A stretch of DNA of 64,000 nucleotides from Hymenobacter gummosus (GCF_003970915.1 NZ_RXOF01000002.1:434001-498000), one strand, 5' to 3'; shown: positions 38,376-47,101, numbered from the stretch's first letter. Made by a program: numbers and translations. Notes: generated by a model not told the origin, from the letters alone.

Positions 38376-40664
38376 ATGGACAACTTCGTCAGAAGGTTAC
38401 TACAGGCCTCGGTTGCCATGGCACTGACTGCCGCGGTGGCTCAGCCTGCCGCGGCCCAGAACACCCGAAAGCAATTGAAGACCGCCAACAAGTTCTTCGA
38501 CCAGGAGAACTACCGGGCTGCCATTCCATTCTACGAGCAAGTACTGGCCAAAGACCCGAACAACGCCCTGGCCTTGTTCCGCGCCGGCATTTCGTACATG
38601 TCCTTTGACAAGGAAAAAGCCAGCGACTACATCTACAAGGCCCAGAAGCTCAAGCCGAAGGTCTCGAAAGACGTGGAGTACTGGCTCGGCCGCGTCGACC
38701 ACCTGAACTACAACTTCGACGAGGCCATTACGCACTTCCAGGCGTACAATGCCACGCTGAAGAAGAAGGATACCCGCAAGGCCCAGCTGGCCCAGCTGAT
38801 TCAGCACGCCAAAAACGCGAAGATTCAGTTCAACTCGCCTAAGGACATCTTCGTGAAGAACCTCGGGCCGACCATCAACACCTCGTTCTCGGAGCACAGC
38901 CCGGTAATCTCGGCTGACGACAAGCTGCTGCTGTTCACCACGCGCTCCGAAAACGTGACCGGTGCCAACGCCGACGGCGACAAGGCCAAGAAAGGCCAGG
39001 GCAACGTAGCTACCGACGGCGAATACTTCGAGGACATCTTCGAAGCCAAGCGCATCGACGAGGACGAGTGGGAAAAGCCCCGCTCCCTGTCGGGCGCCCT
39101 GAACGGTAAAGGCCACGACGCCTCCATCCAGGTGTTCGACAACGACACCAAAATGCTGATGTACCGCCAGGACGAGGGCGGTGACATTTTCTACTCCGAG
39201 CGCAACGGCACGGACTGGACCGAGCCCAAGAAGCTGAACGGCAACATCAACTCGAAAGCCTTTGAGTCGGACGCTTTCATCACGCCGGACGGCCTGACCA
39301 TCTACTTCTCCACGAGCAAGTACTCGGAGGACAACACGCTGGACATCTACTTCGCTACCCGCCAGCCGGGCGGCGACTGGGGCCCGGCCAAGAGCATCGG
39401 CAGCCAGATCAACACCAAGTTCGACGACGACAGCCCCTACCTGAGCCGCGACGGGAAGACCCTGTACTTCTCCTCGCGTGGCCACAACACCATGGGCGGC
39501 TACGACATCTTCAAGTCGACCTGGGATGAGGCGGCCCGCACCTGGGGCCGGCCGGAGAACATGGGCTACCCCGTGAACACCCCGGACGACGACACCTACT
39601 ACCGCCTCTCGCCCGACGGCTCGTACGCCTACCTGTCGTCGTACCGCATCGGCGGCTACGGTGAGAAGGACATCTACACCATCAACTACATCAAGAACGT
39701 CAACGTCAAGGGCAAGGTCTTCTCGACCCAGGGCGACAGCACGACGGTAATTCCGGGGGTAGAGCTGGTGTTCAACGGGCAGACGGCTTCGAAAGAAGTT
39801 ATCAGCTTCCGCGACGTGACCAAGCCCGACTCGGGCAACTACCAGGTGACCGTGCTTTCGGGCCGCTCGTACCAGGTAGCCCTGTCGAAGGACGGGAAGA
39901 ACATTGCCACGGAAGAGTTTGCCGTGCCGGTGGTAACAAACGATTCGACCACCATCACCAAGAACTTCTACATCCCGTACGTGGACACGGCTGGCTTTGC
40001 TGGTCCGGGCCTGAAGCCGATTTACTTCGACACGGACAAGTACACGCTGCGTCCGGAGTCGGTGAAGCAGCTGAACAACGTGGCTTCGGTGATGAAGGCC
40101 AACCCCGGTCTGAACATCTCCATCGAGGGTCACTGCGACTCGCGCAACACCGACGAGTACAACATGGTACTCGGCCAGAACCGCGCCAATGCCGCCTTCA
40201 ACTTCTTGAAGCGGAACGGCATCGGCGAGACGCGCATGGTAACAGTGAGCTACGGCGAGCGTCGCCCGGCGGCCCCGAACGATTCGCCGGAGAACATGCA
40301 GCTGAACCGTCGTGCTGAGTTCAAGCCCATCCTGAAGGAAGGCCAGAGCATGAAGGACGTAATGACGGCTCCGGCCGGTGGCGCGGGCACTACGCCCTCG
40401 TCGTCGACCACCACGACCGGCACTACGACCACGGGTACTTCGGGCCGCACCACGGCCCCGCTGCAGCCCGGCAAGACCAAGGTGAAAGCCGCCGACGGCA
40501 CCAAGGTGAAAACCAAGGTGGACGAGGACAGCGACAAAGTGAAGGTGAAAACCAAAGGCGCCGACGACTCCAAAACCAAGACCACGACGAAAGAAGGGGA
40601 ACTGGATGGCAAGGCTAAGGACGCCGCTGGCGACAAAACCAAGGTGAAAACCAAGGTGGACTAA
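38376..40664 (+). CDS. PorE-like OmpA-family protein (TPR, PD40 propeller, carboxypeptidase-like, OmpA)
   Basis: The 762-residue protein has a signal peptide (LLQASVAMALTAAVAQPAAA). TPR-like helices follow (about 30-150), then a PD40/WD40-type propeller (about 175-440; repeats such as TPDGLTIYFSTSKYSEDNTL and LSRDGKTLYFSSRGHNTMGG), a carboxypeptidase-regulatory-like beta domain (about 445-540) and an OmpA C-terminal peptidoglycan-binding domain (about 550-660; YFDTDKYTLRPESVKQLNNV, IEGHCDSRNTDEYN). This order matches PorE of the type IX secretion system, so a scaffold role is likely. An added tail of about 90 residues is rich in TTTG and KVKTKV runs. The start is the ATG just before the signal peptide. 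Confidence 0.85.
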   Translation: MDNFVRRLLQASVAMALTAAVAQPAAAQNTRKQLKTANKFFDQENYRAAIPFYEQVLAKDPNNALALFRAGISYMSFDKEKASDYIYKAQKLKPKVSKDVEYWLGRVDHLNYNFDEAITHFQAYNATLKKKDTRKAQLAQLIQHAKNAKIQFNSPKDIFVKNLGPTINTSFSEHSPVISADDKLLLFTTRSENVTGANADGDKAKKGQGNVATDGEYFEDIFEAKRIDEDEWEKPRSLSGALNGKGHDASIQVFDNDTKMLMYRQDEGGDIFYSERNGTDWTEPKKLNGNINSKAFESDAFITPDGLTIYFSTSKYSEDNTLDIYFATRQPGGDWGPAKSIGSQINTKFDDDSPYLSRDGKTLYFSSRGHNTMGGYDIFKSTWDEAARTWGRPENMGYPVNTPDDDTYYRLSPDGSYAYLSSYRIGGYGEKDIYTINYIKNVNVKGKVFSTQGDSTTVIPGVELVFNGQTASKEVISFRDVTKPDSGNYQVTVLSGRSYQVALSKDGKNIATEEFAVPVVTNDSTTITKNFYIPYVDTAGFAGPGLKPIYFDTDKYTLRPESVKQLNNVASVMKANPGLNISIEGHCDSRNTDEYNMVLGQNRANAAFNFLKRNGIGETRMVTVSYGERRPAAPNDSPENMQLNRRAEFKPILKEGQSMKDVMTAPAGGAGTTPSSSTTTTGTTTTGTSGRTTAPLQPGKTKVKAADGTKVKTKVDEDSDKVKVKTKGADDSKTKTTTKEGELDGKAKDAAGDKTKVKTKVD

Positions 40665-40686
40665 GGCCGCACAGGCCCCGCCACAA

Positions 40687-40721
40687 ACGGGTCGGACCAC
40701 GGGTCCGGCCCGTTTTTTTTT
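40687..40721 (+). terminator. Terminator of the OmpA gene
   Basis: ACGGGTCGGACC pairs with GGTCCGGCCCGT, followed by nine or more Ts, about 25 bp after the stop. Confidence 0.9.
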
Positions 40722-40795
40722 AACATTATGCGGGGCGGGCCGTTCTATTTGGGCAATTTGCGGCCCGTTCGGCCGTTAAGACCGCACCTTTCCTC

Positions 40796-41521
40796 ATGAC
40801 CGTAGTACCCTACAAAGACGACCCCACCGGCAAGAAGTCGCAGGTAGCGCAGATGTTCAACAGCATCGCGGGCAAGTACGACTTCCTGAACCACTTCCTG
40901 AGCGCCGGCACCGATATCTACTGGCGGCGCAAGGCCGTGGGTGAGCTGAAGCAGCTGCGTCCGGCCCGCATCCTGGACATTGCCACCGGCACCGGCGACT
41001 TTGCCTTCGAAACGCTGAAGCTGGGCGAGCAGGCCCACGTGACGGGCGTCGACATCTCGGAGGGCATGCTGGAAGTGGGGCGGCGCAAGGTGCGCGACCG
41101 GGGCCTGGGCCACCGGGTGGAGCTGCAGCTTGGCGACTCGGAAAACCTACCCTTCGAGGATAACTCCTTCGACGCGGTGACGGCCTCATTCGGGGTGCGT
41201 AACTTCGAGAACCTGAAGCAGGGCCTGGCCGAAATGCACCGGGTGCTGCGCCCGGGCGGCAAGGTGGTCATTCTGGAGTTTTCGAAGCCCCGGACGTTTC
41301 CCTTCAAGCAGGCCTACAATTTCTACTTCCGGCACATTCTGCCGGTGTTCGGCAAACTGATTTCCAAGGACCGCGCGGCCTACACGTACCTACCCGAGTC
41401 GGTGCAGGCCTTCCCCGACGGTCCGGATTTTCTGACCATTCTGCAGCAGGTCGGATTTACTTCTCCCCAATGGCAACCGCTTACCTTCGGCATCAGCTCC
41501 ATCTACACCGCCACCAAATGA
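40796..41521 (+). CDS. ubiE: Demethylmenaquinone/ubiquinone C-methyltransferase
   Basis: The 241-residue SAM-dependent methyltransferase carries the UbiE/MenG signatures: YDFLNHFLSAGTDIYWRRKA, motif I LDIATGTGDFAFE, TGVDISEGML, LPFEDNSFDAVTASFGVRNF and the C-terminal HRVLRPGGKVVILEFSKP. It performs the last step of menaquinone synthesis, the main quinone in this phylum. Its stop overlaps the start of porT (ATGA), so the two are translationally coupled; the ubiE-porT pair is conserved in Bacteroidota. Confidence 0.96.
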   Translation: MTVVPYKDDPTGKKSQVAQMFNSIAGKYDFLNHFLSAGTDIYWRRKAVGELKQLRPARILDIATGTGDFAFETLKLGEQAHVTGVDISEGMLEVGRRKVRDRGLGHRVELQLGDSENLPFEDNSFDAVTASFGVRNFENLKQGLAEMHRVLRPGGKVVILEFSKPRTFPFKQAYNFYFRHILPVFGKLISKDRAAYTYLPESVQAFPDGPDFLTILQQVGFTSPQWQPLTFGISSIYTATK

Positions 41522-42267
41522 GGCTGCGCCTGCTCGGGCTGCTGCTCCTGGCGCTGCCCACGGCCGCGCTGGCCCAGAAAAAAAGCTATACCAGCGCCAA
41601 GCGCGGCAAAAACGGGGACGTGAAGTCCGTGACGGTAAACAACCTGCCGAACTACGACGAGCGGTGGTTTCGGCCGGGCTTCTACGTCGGGCTGAACACC
41701 ACGCGCTACCGCCTGGAACACTCGCAGGCCTACGTGGACCGGCTGCGCAACGGGCAGGGCATAGCGGCCAACGCCAAGATTTCGCCGGGCTTCGCGGTGG
41801 GCTTCGTGGGCGACGTGCGCCTGGCCGACCACTGGAACCTGCGCTTCACCCCGGGCGTGTCGTTTTTGTCGCGGCAGGTGGAGTTTAAGAAGGTCGGCAA
41901 CGTGACGGAGGACGTGATGGACCAGGAAATCGGCTCGACCCAGCTGGACATGCCCTTGCTGCTCAAGTTTAAGTCGCAGCGGCGGCGCAACACGCGCATG
42001 TACATGGTGGGCGGCATCAAGCCGAGCTTCAACGTGGGCAAGCGCAAGCAGGACCCGGAGCGCAACCTGCTGCAGGTCGGCGACTCGGACTTCGCCATCG
42101 AGTACGGGGTGGGGCTGGACCTGTTCTACCCCTTCTTCAAGTTTGCCCCCGAGCTGCGCTTTTCCCACGGCCTGACCAACCTCTCGCAGTCGGCCCCGGA
42201 CATTTACTCCCAGAGCTTCCAGCGCATCCGCACCAGCACGGTGACGCTGTACCTGACGTTTGAATAA
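41518..42267 (+). CDS. porT: Type IX secretion/gliding protein PorT
   Basis: The 249-residue outer-membrane barrel has a signal peptide (MRLRLLGLLLLALPTAALAQ). Mature strands include WFRPGFYVGLNTTRYRLEHS, GFAVGFVGDVRLADHWNLRF, TPGVSFLSRQVEF, LDMPLLLKFKSQRRRNTRMY, GIKPSFN and FAPELRFSHGL. This pattern and its position right after ubiE identify PorT/SprT, required for secretion of cargo with type IX sorting domains. No other core T9SS gene is in the window apart from the possible PorE-like protein just upstream. The start is at the overlapping ATG. Confidence 0.88.
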   Translation: MRLRLLGLLLLALPTAALAQKKSYTSAKRGKNGDVKSVTVNNLPNYDERWFRPGFYVGLNTTRYRLEHSQAYVDRLRNGQGIAANAKISPGFAVGFVGDVRLADHWNLRFTPGVSFLSRQVEFKKVGNVTEDVMDQEIGSTQLDMPLLLKFKSQRRRNTRMYMVGGIKPSFNVGKRKQDPERNLLQVGDSDFAIEYGVGLDLFYPFFKFAPELRFSHGLTNLSQSAPDIYSQSFQRIRTSTVTLYLTFE

Positions 42268-42276
42268 TCTTGATTG

Positions 42277-42410
42277 TCAAATGGCTTGATGGCTAAATGG
42301 TTGGTCGTTCTGCTTTTCTGAATGGCTAAATGGTTGGATGGTTAAATGGCTGGCCGTTCTGACGACTCGTTGAACGGCCAGCCATTTAACCATCCAACCA
42401 TTTAGCCATC
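42277..42410. repeat. Period-8 tandem-repeat inverted pair between porT and an SDR gene
   Basis: Units TGGCTAAA, TGGTTGGA and TGGTTAAA are repeated. Arms 42321-42359 and 42372-42410 pair at 38 of 39 positions around TGACGACTCGTT. A further partial arm lies at 42279-42311. The inner ends read GCCGTTC and GAACGGC, like the 12.6-kb element. The right arm runs to within 15 bp of the next ATG. Confidence 0.9.
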
Positions 42411-42424
42411 TAACCATTTCCCAC

Positions 42425-43177
42425 ATGAAAACTGCCCTTATTACCGGCGCCTCGTCGGGCATTGGCCGGGCTACGGCCGTGGCGCTGGCGCGGGCCGGCT
42501 TCCGGCTGGTGCTGACCGGCCGCCGCCGGGAGCGGCTGCAGGAGCTGGCCGCGGCGCTGGCCCCCGCGCCGGTGCACCTGCTCGTCTTCGACGTGCGCGA
42601 CCGGGAAGCCGCGGTGGCGGCCGTGCTGAGCCTGCCCGCAGAATTCCGCGAAATCGACGTGCTCGTTAACAACGCCGGCAATGCCCACGGCCTGGCCCCG
42701 ATTCAGGACGGTGACCCGCAGGACTGGGATTTGATGCTCGACAGCAACGTGCGCGGGCTGCTGAACGTGACCCACGCGGTGCTGCCCGTGATGCGGGAGC
42801 GGCGCAGCGGCTTTATCGTCAACATCGGCTCCATTGCCGGGCATGAGGCCTACGCCAACGGCAACGTGTACTGCGCCTCCAAGGCCGCGGTGGCTTCGCT
42901 CAGCAAGGGCATGCGGCTGGACCTGATTAGCCTAGGCATTCGGGTGGCGGAGGTGAATCCTGGCGCGGTGGAAACCGAGTTTTCGCAGGTGCGCTTCAAG
43001 GGCGACGAGGAGCGGGCCGCTAAGGTCTACCAGGGCTTCGAACCGCTCAGGCCGGAGGACGTGGCCGAGGTCATCGAGTTCATCGTGACGCGCCCGCCGC
43101 ACGTGACGATTTCGGAGGTTACCGTTCTGGCCGGGGCGCAGGCGGCGGCTACGACCATCGTGCGGCAGCCGGGGTAG
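42425..43177 (+). CDS. Short-chain dehydrogenase/reductase (YdfG-like)
   Basis: The 250-residue classical SDR has cofactor site TGASSGIGRA (about 7-16), the TGRRRERL basic stretch after beta-2 favouring NADPH, NNAG (about 82-85) and the catalytic set Asn108, Ser136, Tyr149 and Lys153 (YCASK). The best overall resemblance is to the YdfG/serine-3-dehydrogenase branch, which reduces malonic semialdehyde and hydroxy acids. The substrate is not certain. The 5' region is occupied by a tandem-repeat hairpin, so the promoter is probably beyond it or shared with ubiE-porT. Confidence 0.9.
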   Translation: MKTALITGASSGIGRATAVALARAGFRLVLTGRRRERLQELAAALAPAPVHLLVFDVRDREAAVAAVLSLPAEFREIDVLVNNAGNAHGLAPIQDGDPQDWDLMLDSNVRGLLNVTHAVLPVMRERRSGFIVNIGSIAGHEAYANGNVYCASKAAVASLSKGMRLDLISLGIRVAEVNPGAVETEFSQVRFKGDEERAAKVYQGFEPLRPEDVAEVIEFIVTRPPHVTISEVTVLAGAQAAATTIVRQPG

Positions 43178-43193
43178 TCCCGGCCGGCCACGT

Positions 43194-43303
43194 CGTAGCG
43201 CGAAGCTGTGCTTCGCGTATTCTGAACGACTCGTTGAACAACGCCTTGTAGTTTCGTTCTGAGACAATCGTTCTGAATACGCGAAGCAGAGCTTCGCGCT
43301 ACG
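43194..43303. repeat. Double-palindrome inverted repeat after the SDR gene
   Basis: Arms of 29 bp (43194-43222, 43275-43303) match with one mismatch. Each arm is itself a small palindrome (GCGAAGC, three bases, GCTTCGC). The loop contains GACTCGTTGAAC (43228-43239), identical to the loop of the 42.3-kb tandem-repeat element. Confidence 0.9.
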
Positions 43304-43323
43304 ATGCTGATACGACGCTAAGC

Positions 43324-43361
43324 AACGCAAACGGCCCGCCAGAAAGCGGGCCGTTTGCGTT
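43324..43361. terminator. Hairpin between convergent SDR and esterase genes
   Basis: A perfect 16-bp stem, AACGCAAACGGCCCGC with its complement, loop CAGAAA. It ends 2 bp before the esterase stop. There is no long T-run. Confidence 0.8.
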
Positions 43362-43363
43362 GG

Positions 43364-44068
43364 TCACTGCTCAATCTGGGCTTGTTGCTGAGCCAGCTGG
43401 AGCAGCAGGGGCGGCTTCAGCTCGTGCTGGCCTTCAAACCAGCGTATATCGGGCCGGGCACCGTGCTGGCGCAGCAGCTCCAGCTGGGCGTTGACGCGGG
43501 CTTCGGGCAGGTAGCTGTCGGCGTCGCCGCAGATGACGGTGAGGCGGGGCAGGCGGGTGAGCAGGGCCGAGGCGGCCGCGGGGTCGACGTCTTCGGGGAA
43601 GGTACCGGCCCAGAGGACCAGGTGGGCCGGCGTGAAGCTGCCGCGCAGCAGCCAGCGGCTGAGGGTGGTAGCGCCCTGCGAGAAGCCCAGGACGACCACC
43701 TGCACGTCGGGCGGGCACTGGGGCAGGAGCCGGGTCAGCAGCACGTCGAGGTAGGCGGAGAAGTCCTCGATTTCGGTGAGGCGGTCCTCGCTGGTCATCC
43801 AGGTGGCGCCTACGCGGCCGCCGTTGCCCTGCAGGTAGAACCGGGACAGGCCCTCGGGCGCCACCACCACCGTACCGGGCACCTGCTCGGCGGCCAGGCG
43901 GAAGTGGCGGATAAAGTAGCTGGCCAGCTGCCCGTAGCCGTGGCAGACCAGCCAGAGCTGCCGGGCGGTGGCCAGTTCGCCAAGCTGGGCGTAGCGGGCG
44001 GTGCGGGGCACCTGCAGGCGGTGTTCGTGAACGTCCATGAGCGGAGCGGCGGAGGTAAGCGCAGCCAT
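43364..44068 (-). CDS. Phospholipase/carboxylesterase-type alpha/beta hydrolase
   Basis: The 234-residue enzyme has the oxyanion HGYG (LWLVCHGYGQLASYF), the nucleophile elbow LGFSQGATT with Ser at about 130, an Asp in TVICGDADSYLP and a His in FEGQHELKPP, fitting the abhydrolase_2 family (carboxylesterases and lysophospholipases). No signal peptide is seen. A second ATG at 44038 (MDVHEHRLQV) is an equally good start. It lies 22 bp downstream of cdd on the same strand, so they may form a small operon. Confidence 0.85.
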   Translation of the reverse strand: MAALTSAAPLMDVHEHRLQVPRTARYAQLGELATARQLWLVCHGYGQLASYFIRHFRLAAEQVPGTVVVAPEGLSRFYLQGNGGRVGATWMTSEDRLTEIEDFSAYLDVLLTRLLPQCPPDVQVVVLGFSQGATTLSRWLLRGSFTPAHLVLWAGTFPEDVDPAAASALLTRLPRLTVICGDADSYLPEARVNAQLELLRQHGARPDIRWFEGQHELKPPLLLQLAQQQAQIEQ

Positions 44069-44089
44069 AACCGCGGCCCGCCCGGTTGG

Positions 44090-44581
44090 TTAGCCGCGGG
44101 CCGGCAGCACGTCCGACATAAACTGGAAGGGCAGCAAATCGGCCAGGCTGCGGAAGCGCCAGATGGTACCGTTGGGGCCGGGCAGCAGCAGCGGAATGGG
44201 CGTGGCCTGGCGGCTTTCGGCTTCCACCATCACCTGGCGGCAGGCCCCGCACGACGTGACGGCCACAAACTCGCCGCCCTGGGGCCGGGCGGCCACGGCC
44301 ATGAGCTTAACGGCGCGGGCGGGCTGCTGGCCGTTGAGGCCGAAGAGCACGGTGCGCTCGGCGCAGAGGCCGGAGGGGTAGGCGGCGTTTTCCTGGTTGG
44401 TGTTCCACGCAATGCTGTCGTCGTCGAGCAGCAGGGCGGCGCCAACGTGGAAGTGGGAGTAGGGCGCGTAGGCGTAATCTGTAGCGGCCTGGGCGGCCTG
44501 CCAGACGCGGGCTTCGTCGGCCGAGAGTTCCGCCGGCGTCAGCACGTCGGCGGTAATGGTCAGGTTGAGGGTTTGGGCCAT
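44090..44581 (-). CDS. cdd: Cytidine deaminase
   Basis: The 163-residue enzyme converts cytidine and deoxycytidine to uridines. The zinc-site motif CAE is at about 73-75 (SGLCAERTVLFGL), with CGAC at about 111-114 (SCGACRQVM). The substrate pocket has YAPYSHFHVGAALLL and NQENAAYPS. This is the homotetrameric type. An alternative ATG 12 bp upstream (MSPLMAQ) is possible. The gene precedes the esterase on the same strand. Confidence 0.94.
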   Translation of the reverse strand: MAQTLNLTITADVLTPAELSADEARVWQAAQAATDYAYAPYSHFHVGAALLLDDDSIAWNTNQENAAYPSGLCAERTVLFGLNGQQPARAVKLMAVAARPQGGEFVAVTSCGACRQVMVEAESRQATPIPLLLPGPNGTIWRFRSLADLLPFQFMSDVLPARG

Positions 44582-44684
44582 CAGCGGGCTCAAAAACGGC
44601 GGGAAAAGAAGGGAATGCAGCCACCTGACGGCGGCCCCCGTTGGGCCACGGGGGACGAAAATAGTACATTTCGGGCAGGAATCA

Positions 44685-44769
44685 GTTGGCAGTTGCCAGT
44701 TGTCGGTTGTCCGTCATTGAGAAATCGGCAGCCACAGCGCCTGCCAGCTGACAACTCCCTACTGCCAAC
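44685..44769. repeat. Period-7 tandem-repeat inverted pair between cdd and the SDH-like gene
   Basis: Units GTTGGCA, GTTGCCA, GTTGTCG and GTTGTCC. Left 44685-44709 and right 44745-44769 pair at about 19 of 25 positions, so this copy is more decayed. The right arm ends 13 bp before the next ATG. Confidence 0.65.
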
Positions 44770-44782
44770 CCCATTCCCACGC

Positions 44783-46138
44783 ATGACCCGCATTCTTCTG
44801 CTCGGCGCCGGCCGCTCGGCTTCGTCCCTGATTCAGTACCTGCTCCGCCACCTCGCCGCCGAAGACTGGCAGCTCACCATTGCCGATGTAAACCCAGCGC
44901 CGCTGCAGGCCGCGCTGGCCGCCTACGCCGCGCGGGCCCGGGCCGTGGCGTTTGAAATCAACCAGACCGAGCGCCTGCACGAGCTGGTAGAGGCCCACGA
45001 CCTGGTCATTTCCATGCTGCCGGCGCTGTTTCACCCGCTGGTGGCCCAGGCCTGCCTGCAGCACGGGCGCCACCTGGCCACGGCTTCGTACGCGACGGAG
45101 GAAATCCGCGGCTTCGACGCCCAGGCCCGGGCGCAGGGGCTGACCTTTCTGATGGAATGCGGGCTGGACCCGGGGCTGGACCACATGTCGGCCCTGCCGG
45201 TGATTGAGGAAATCCGGGCCCAGGGCGGGCGGCTGACCTCGTTTAAGTCGTACTGCGGGGGGCTGATGGCGCCCGACTCGGAGGGCGGCAACCCCTGGCG
45301 CTACAAGTTTACCTGGAACCCGCGCAACGTGGTGGTGGCCGGGCAGGGCACGGCCCGCTACATCGAGGGCGGCCACCCGCGCTTTATTCCGTACCAGCAG
45401 CTGTTTCGGCGCACGGAGCAGCTGGCGGTGCCCGGCTACGGCGAGTTTGAGGGCTATGCCAACCGCGACTCGCTGAGCTACCGCCCCCTCTACGGCCTCG
45501 ACGATATTCCGACCATGCTGCGCGGCACCCTGCGCCGCCCCGGCTACTGCGCCGCCTGGGCCGCCCTGGTGAGCCTGGGCCTGACGGACGACTCCTACCA
45601 CCTCGGCAACGCCGCCGAGCTGCCCTGGGCCGAGCTTATCGAGTCCTTCCTGCCACCCGCCGCGCCGGGCCGGGCGCTGCCCGCGCGCGTAGCCGCTTAC
45701 CTCGGCCTCGACCCGGCCGGCGAGGAAATGCAGCGCCTGGCCTGGGCCGGCCTGTTCGGCGCCGAGCCCGTGGGCCTGCCCGACGCCACGCCCGCCCAGC
45801 TGCTGGAAAAGCTGCTGACGGCCAAGTGGCAGCTGCAGCCCCAGGACCACGACATGATTGTGATGCAGCACCTGTTTGAGTTCGAGCCCGCCGACGGTGG
45901 CCCGCTGCAGCAGCGCACCTCGTCCCTGGTGGTTATCGGCGACGACGCGGTGCACACGGCCATGGCCAAGACCGTGGGCCTGCCGCTGGGCATGGCCGTG
46001 CGCCGGCTGGCCCGGGGCGAGGTGGCCCACCGCGGCGTGGTAGTGCCCCTGCACGCCGACTTGTACCAGCCCATCCTGCAGGAGCTGGCCGCCGACTACG
46101 ACATTCATTTTGTGGAGACGGAGCACGCGCTGGCCTAG
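44783..46138 (+). CDS. Saccharopine-dehydrogenase-like oxidoreductase
   Basis: The 451-residue protein opens with a Rossmann motif (MTRILLLGAGRSASSLIQYL). The saccharopine-dehydrogenase pattern continues: ADVNPAPLQAAL, HDLVISMLPALFHPLVAQAC, LMECGLDPGLDHMSALPVIE and FKSYCGGLMAPDSEGGNPWR, with a C-terminal IGDDAVHTAMAKTVGLPLGM. This is the LYS9-like form. It may act in lysine degradation or as a carboxynorspermidine or other opine-type synthase; no carboxynorspermidine decarboxylase gene is adjacent to decide. The frame is open far upstream but antisense to two genes, so the ATG at 44783 is right. Confidence 0.88.
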   Translation: MTRILLLGAGRSASSLIQYLLRHLAAEDWQLTIADVNPAPLQAALAAYAARARAVAFEINQTERLHELVEAHDLVISMLPALFHPLVAQACLQHGRHLATASYATEEIRGFDAQARAQGLTFLMECGLDPGLDHMSALPVIEEIRAQGGRLTSFKSYCGGLMAPDSEGGNPWRYKFTWNPRNVVVAGQGTARYIEGGHPRFIPYQQLFRRTEQLAVPGYGEFEGYANRDSLSYRPLYGLDDIPTMLRGTLRRPGYCAAWAALVSLGLTDDSYHLGNAAELPWAELIESFLPPAAPGRALPARVAAYLGLDPAGEEMQRLAWAGLFGAEPVGLPDATPAQLLEKLLTAKWQLQPQDHDMIVMQHLFEFEPADGGPLQQRTSSLVVIGDDAVHTAMAKTVGLPLGMAVRRLARGEVAHRGVVVPLHADLYQPILQELAADYDIHFVETEHALA

Positions 46139-46159
46139 CCCGGCCGCGTTATCGGGCCG

Positions 46160-47101
46160 ATGAAAAACTACCTGCTCCTGCGGCTGCGCACCCAGGCCCG
46201 GCAGTGGGCCGAGCTGGGCTGGTGGCGGGCCCTGCTGCTGCTCTTTATCGGGGCCGGGGCCGGCGCGCAACTGCTGCGGCTGCTGGCCGCTCACCCCGCC
46301 GCGCAGTGGGTCCTGCCGCCGCTGGTGCTGCTGGCGGTGGCCGGCGCCCACCGGCAGCGCACCGACCTGCAGTTTCTGCAGCTGACGGCCCCGCAGTACC
46401 GCCGCTGGCTGCTGGGCGAGTACGCCCTGCTGGGTTTGCTGGCGGCGGCCTGGCTGCTGCCCTTCGGCTACTGGTCCGGCGCCGGGCTGAGGGTGCTGCT
46501 GCCCCCGCTGGCCGCCTGGCTGCCGCCCGCCGCGGAGCGCATCGCCCGGCAGCACCGCAGCCTGGTGCGGGCCGAGGCGTTTGAATGGGTGAGCGGACTG
46601 CGGCGGCGCCTGGGCTGGCTGCTGTGGCTGGCTTTGCTGGCGGGGGCCGCGGCGCTGCGCCAGCACACCGCCGCGCCGGCCGGGGCCCTGGCTGCCTGGC
46701 TACTGGTAGTCGTGAGCTTTTACGACACGCCCGAGCCGCTGCCCATGCTGCTCACCGGCGCCCGCAGCCCCGCGCACTGGCTGCGCGCCCGCGTAGGCTG
46801 GGCCGCCGTCTACTTTACGCTGACGGCCGCGCCCTTGCTGGCTTTGCTGGTGCTGAGTCCGGCCGGCTGGGCCGGGGCGGCGCTGCTGCTGGGCTGGAGC
46901 CTGACGGTGCTGACGATGGTCGTCCTGGCCAAATACACCTTCTACCCGCACCTGACCATCCTGCGCTACGCCCAGGCCGGCGTGGTGGCCCTGGGCCTGC
47001 TCATCCTGGCCGATTCGGTGTACGTGGCGCTGCTGGCGGCCGTGCTGGTGGGCCTGCTCTGGCGCAGCCGCTACCGCCTCAAAACCTACCGCTATGATTA
47101 G
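46160..47101 (+). CDS. Integral membrane protein, probable ABC permease partner
   Basis: The 313-residue protein has about eight hydrophobic segments (for example WWRALLLLFIGAGAGAQLLR, WVLPPLVLLAVAGAH, LLGEYALLGLLAAAWLLPFG, GVVALGLLILADSVYVALLA). Its end overlaps the next gene, an ABC ATPase, by 8 bp, so it is almost certainly the membrane partner. I do not recognise a family. The layout resembles other Bacteroidota ABC-2-like exporters of unknown cargo. The ATG is 22 bp after the preceding stop, so all three genes may be co-transcribed. Confidence 0.7.
   Translation: MKNYLLLRLRTQARQWAELGWWRALLLLFIGAGAGAQLLRLLAAHPAAQWVLPPLVLLAVAGAHRQRTDLQFLQLTAPQYRRWLLGEYALLGLLAAAWLLPFGYWSGAGLRVLLPPLAAWLPPAAERIARQHRSLVRAEAFEWVSGLRRRLGWLLWLALLAGAAALRQHTAAPAGALAAWLLVVVSFYDTPEPLPMLLTGARSPAHWLRARVGWAAVYFTLTAAPLLALLVLSPAGWAGAALLLGWSLTVLTMVVLAKYTFYPHLTILRYAQAGVVALGLLILADSVYVALLAAVLVGLLWRSRYRLKTYRYD

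Noticed and set aside
38400-40700. Minus-strand open frame of 766 codons opposite the PorE-like gene
   Set aside because: High GC at third positions makes antisense frames long. The product is Val/Gly/Arg/His-rich with no domain, while the plus strand encodes clear domains.
43355-44782. Upstream extension of the saccharopine-dehydrogenase-like gene by 476 codons
   Set aside because: It covers the antisense of the esterase and cdd genes; the Rossmann motif starts only at 44783.
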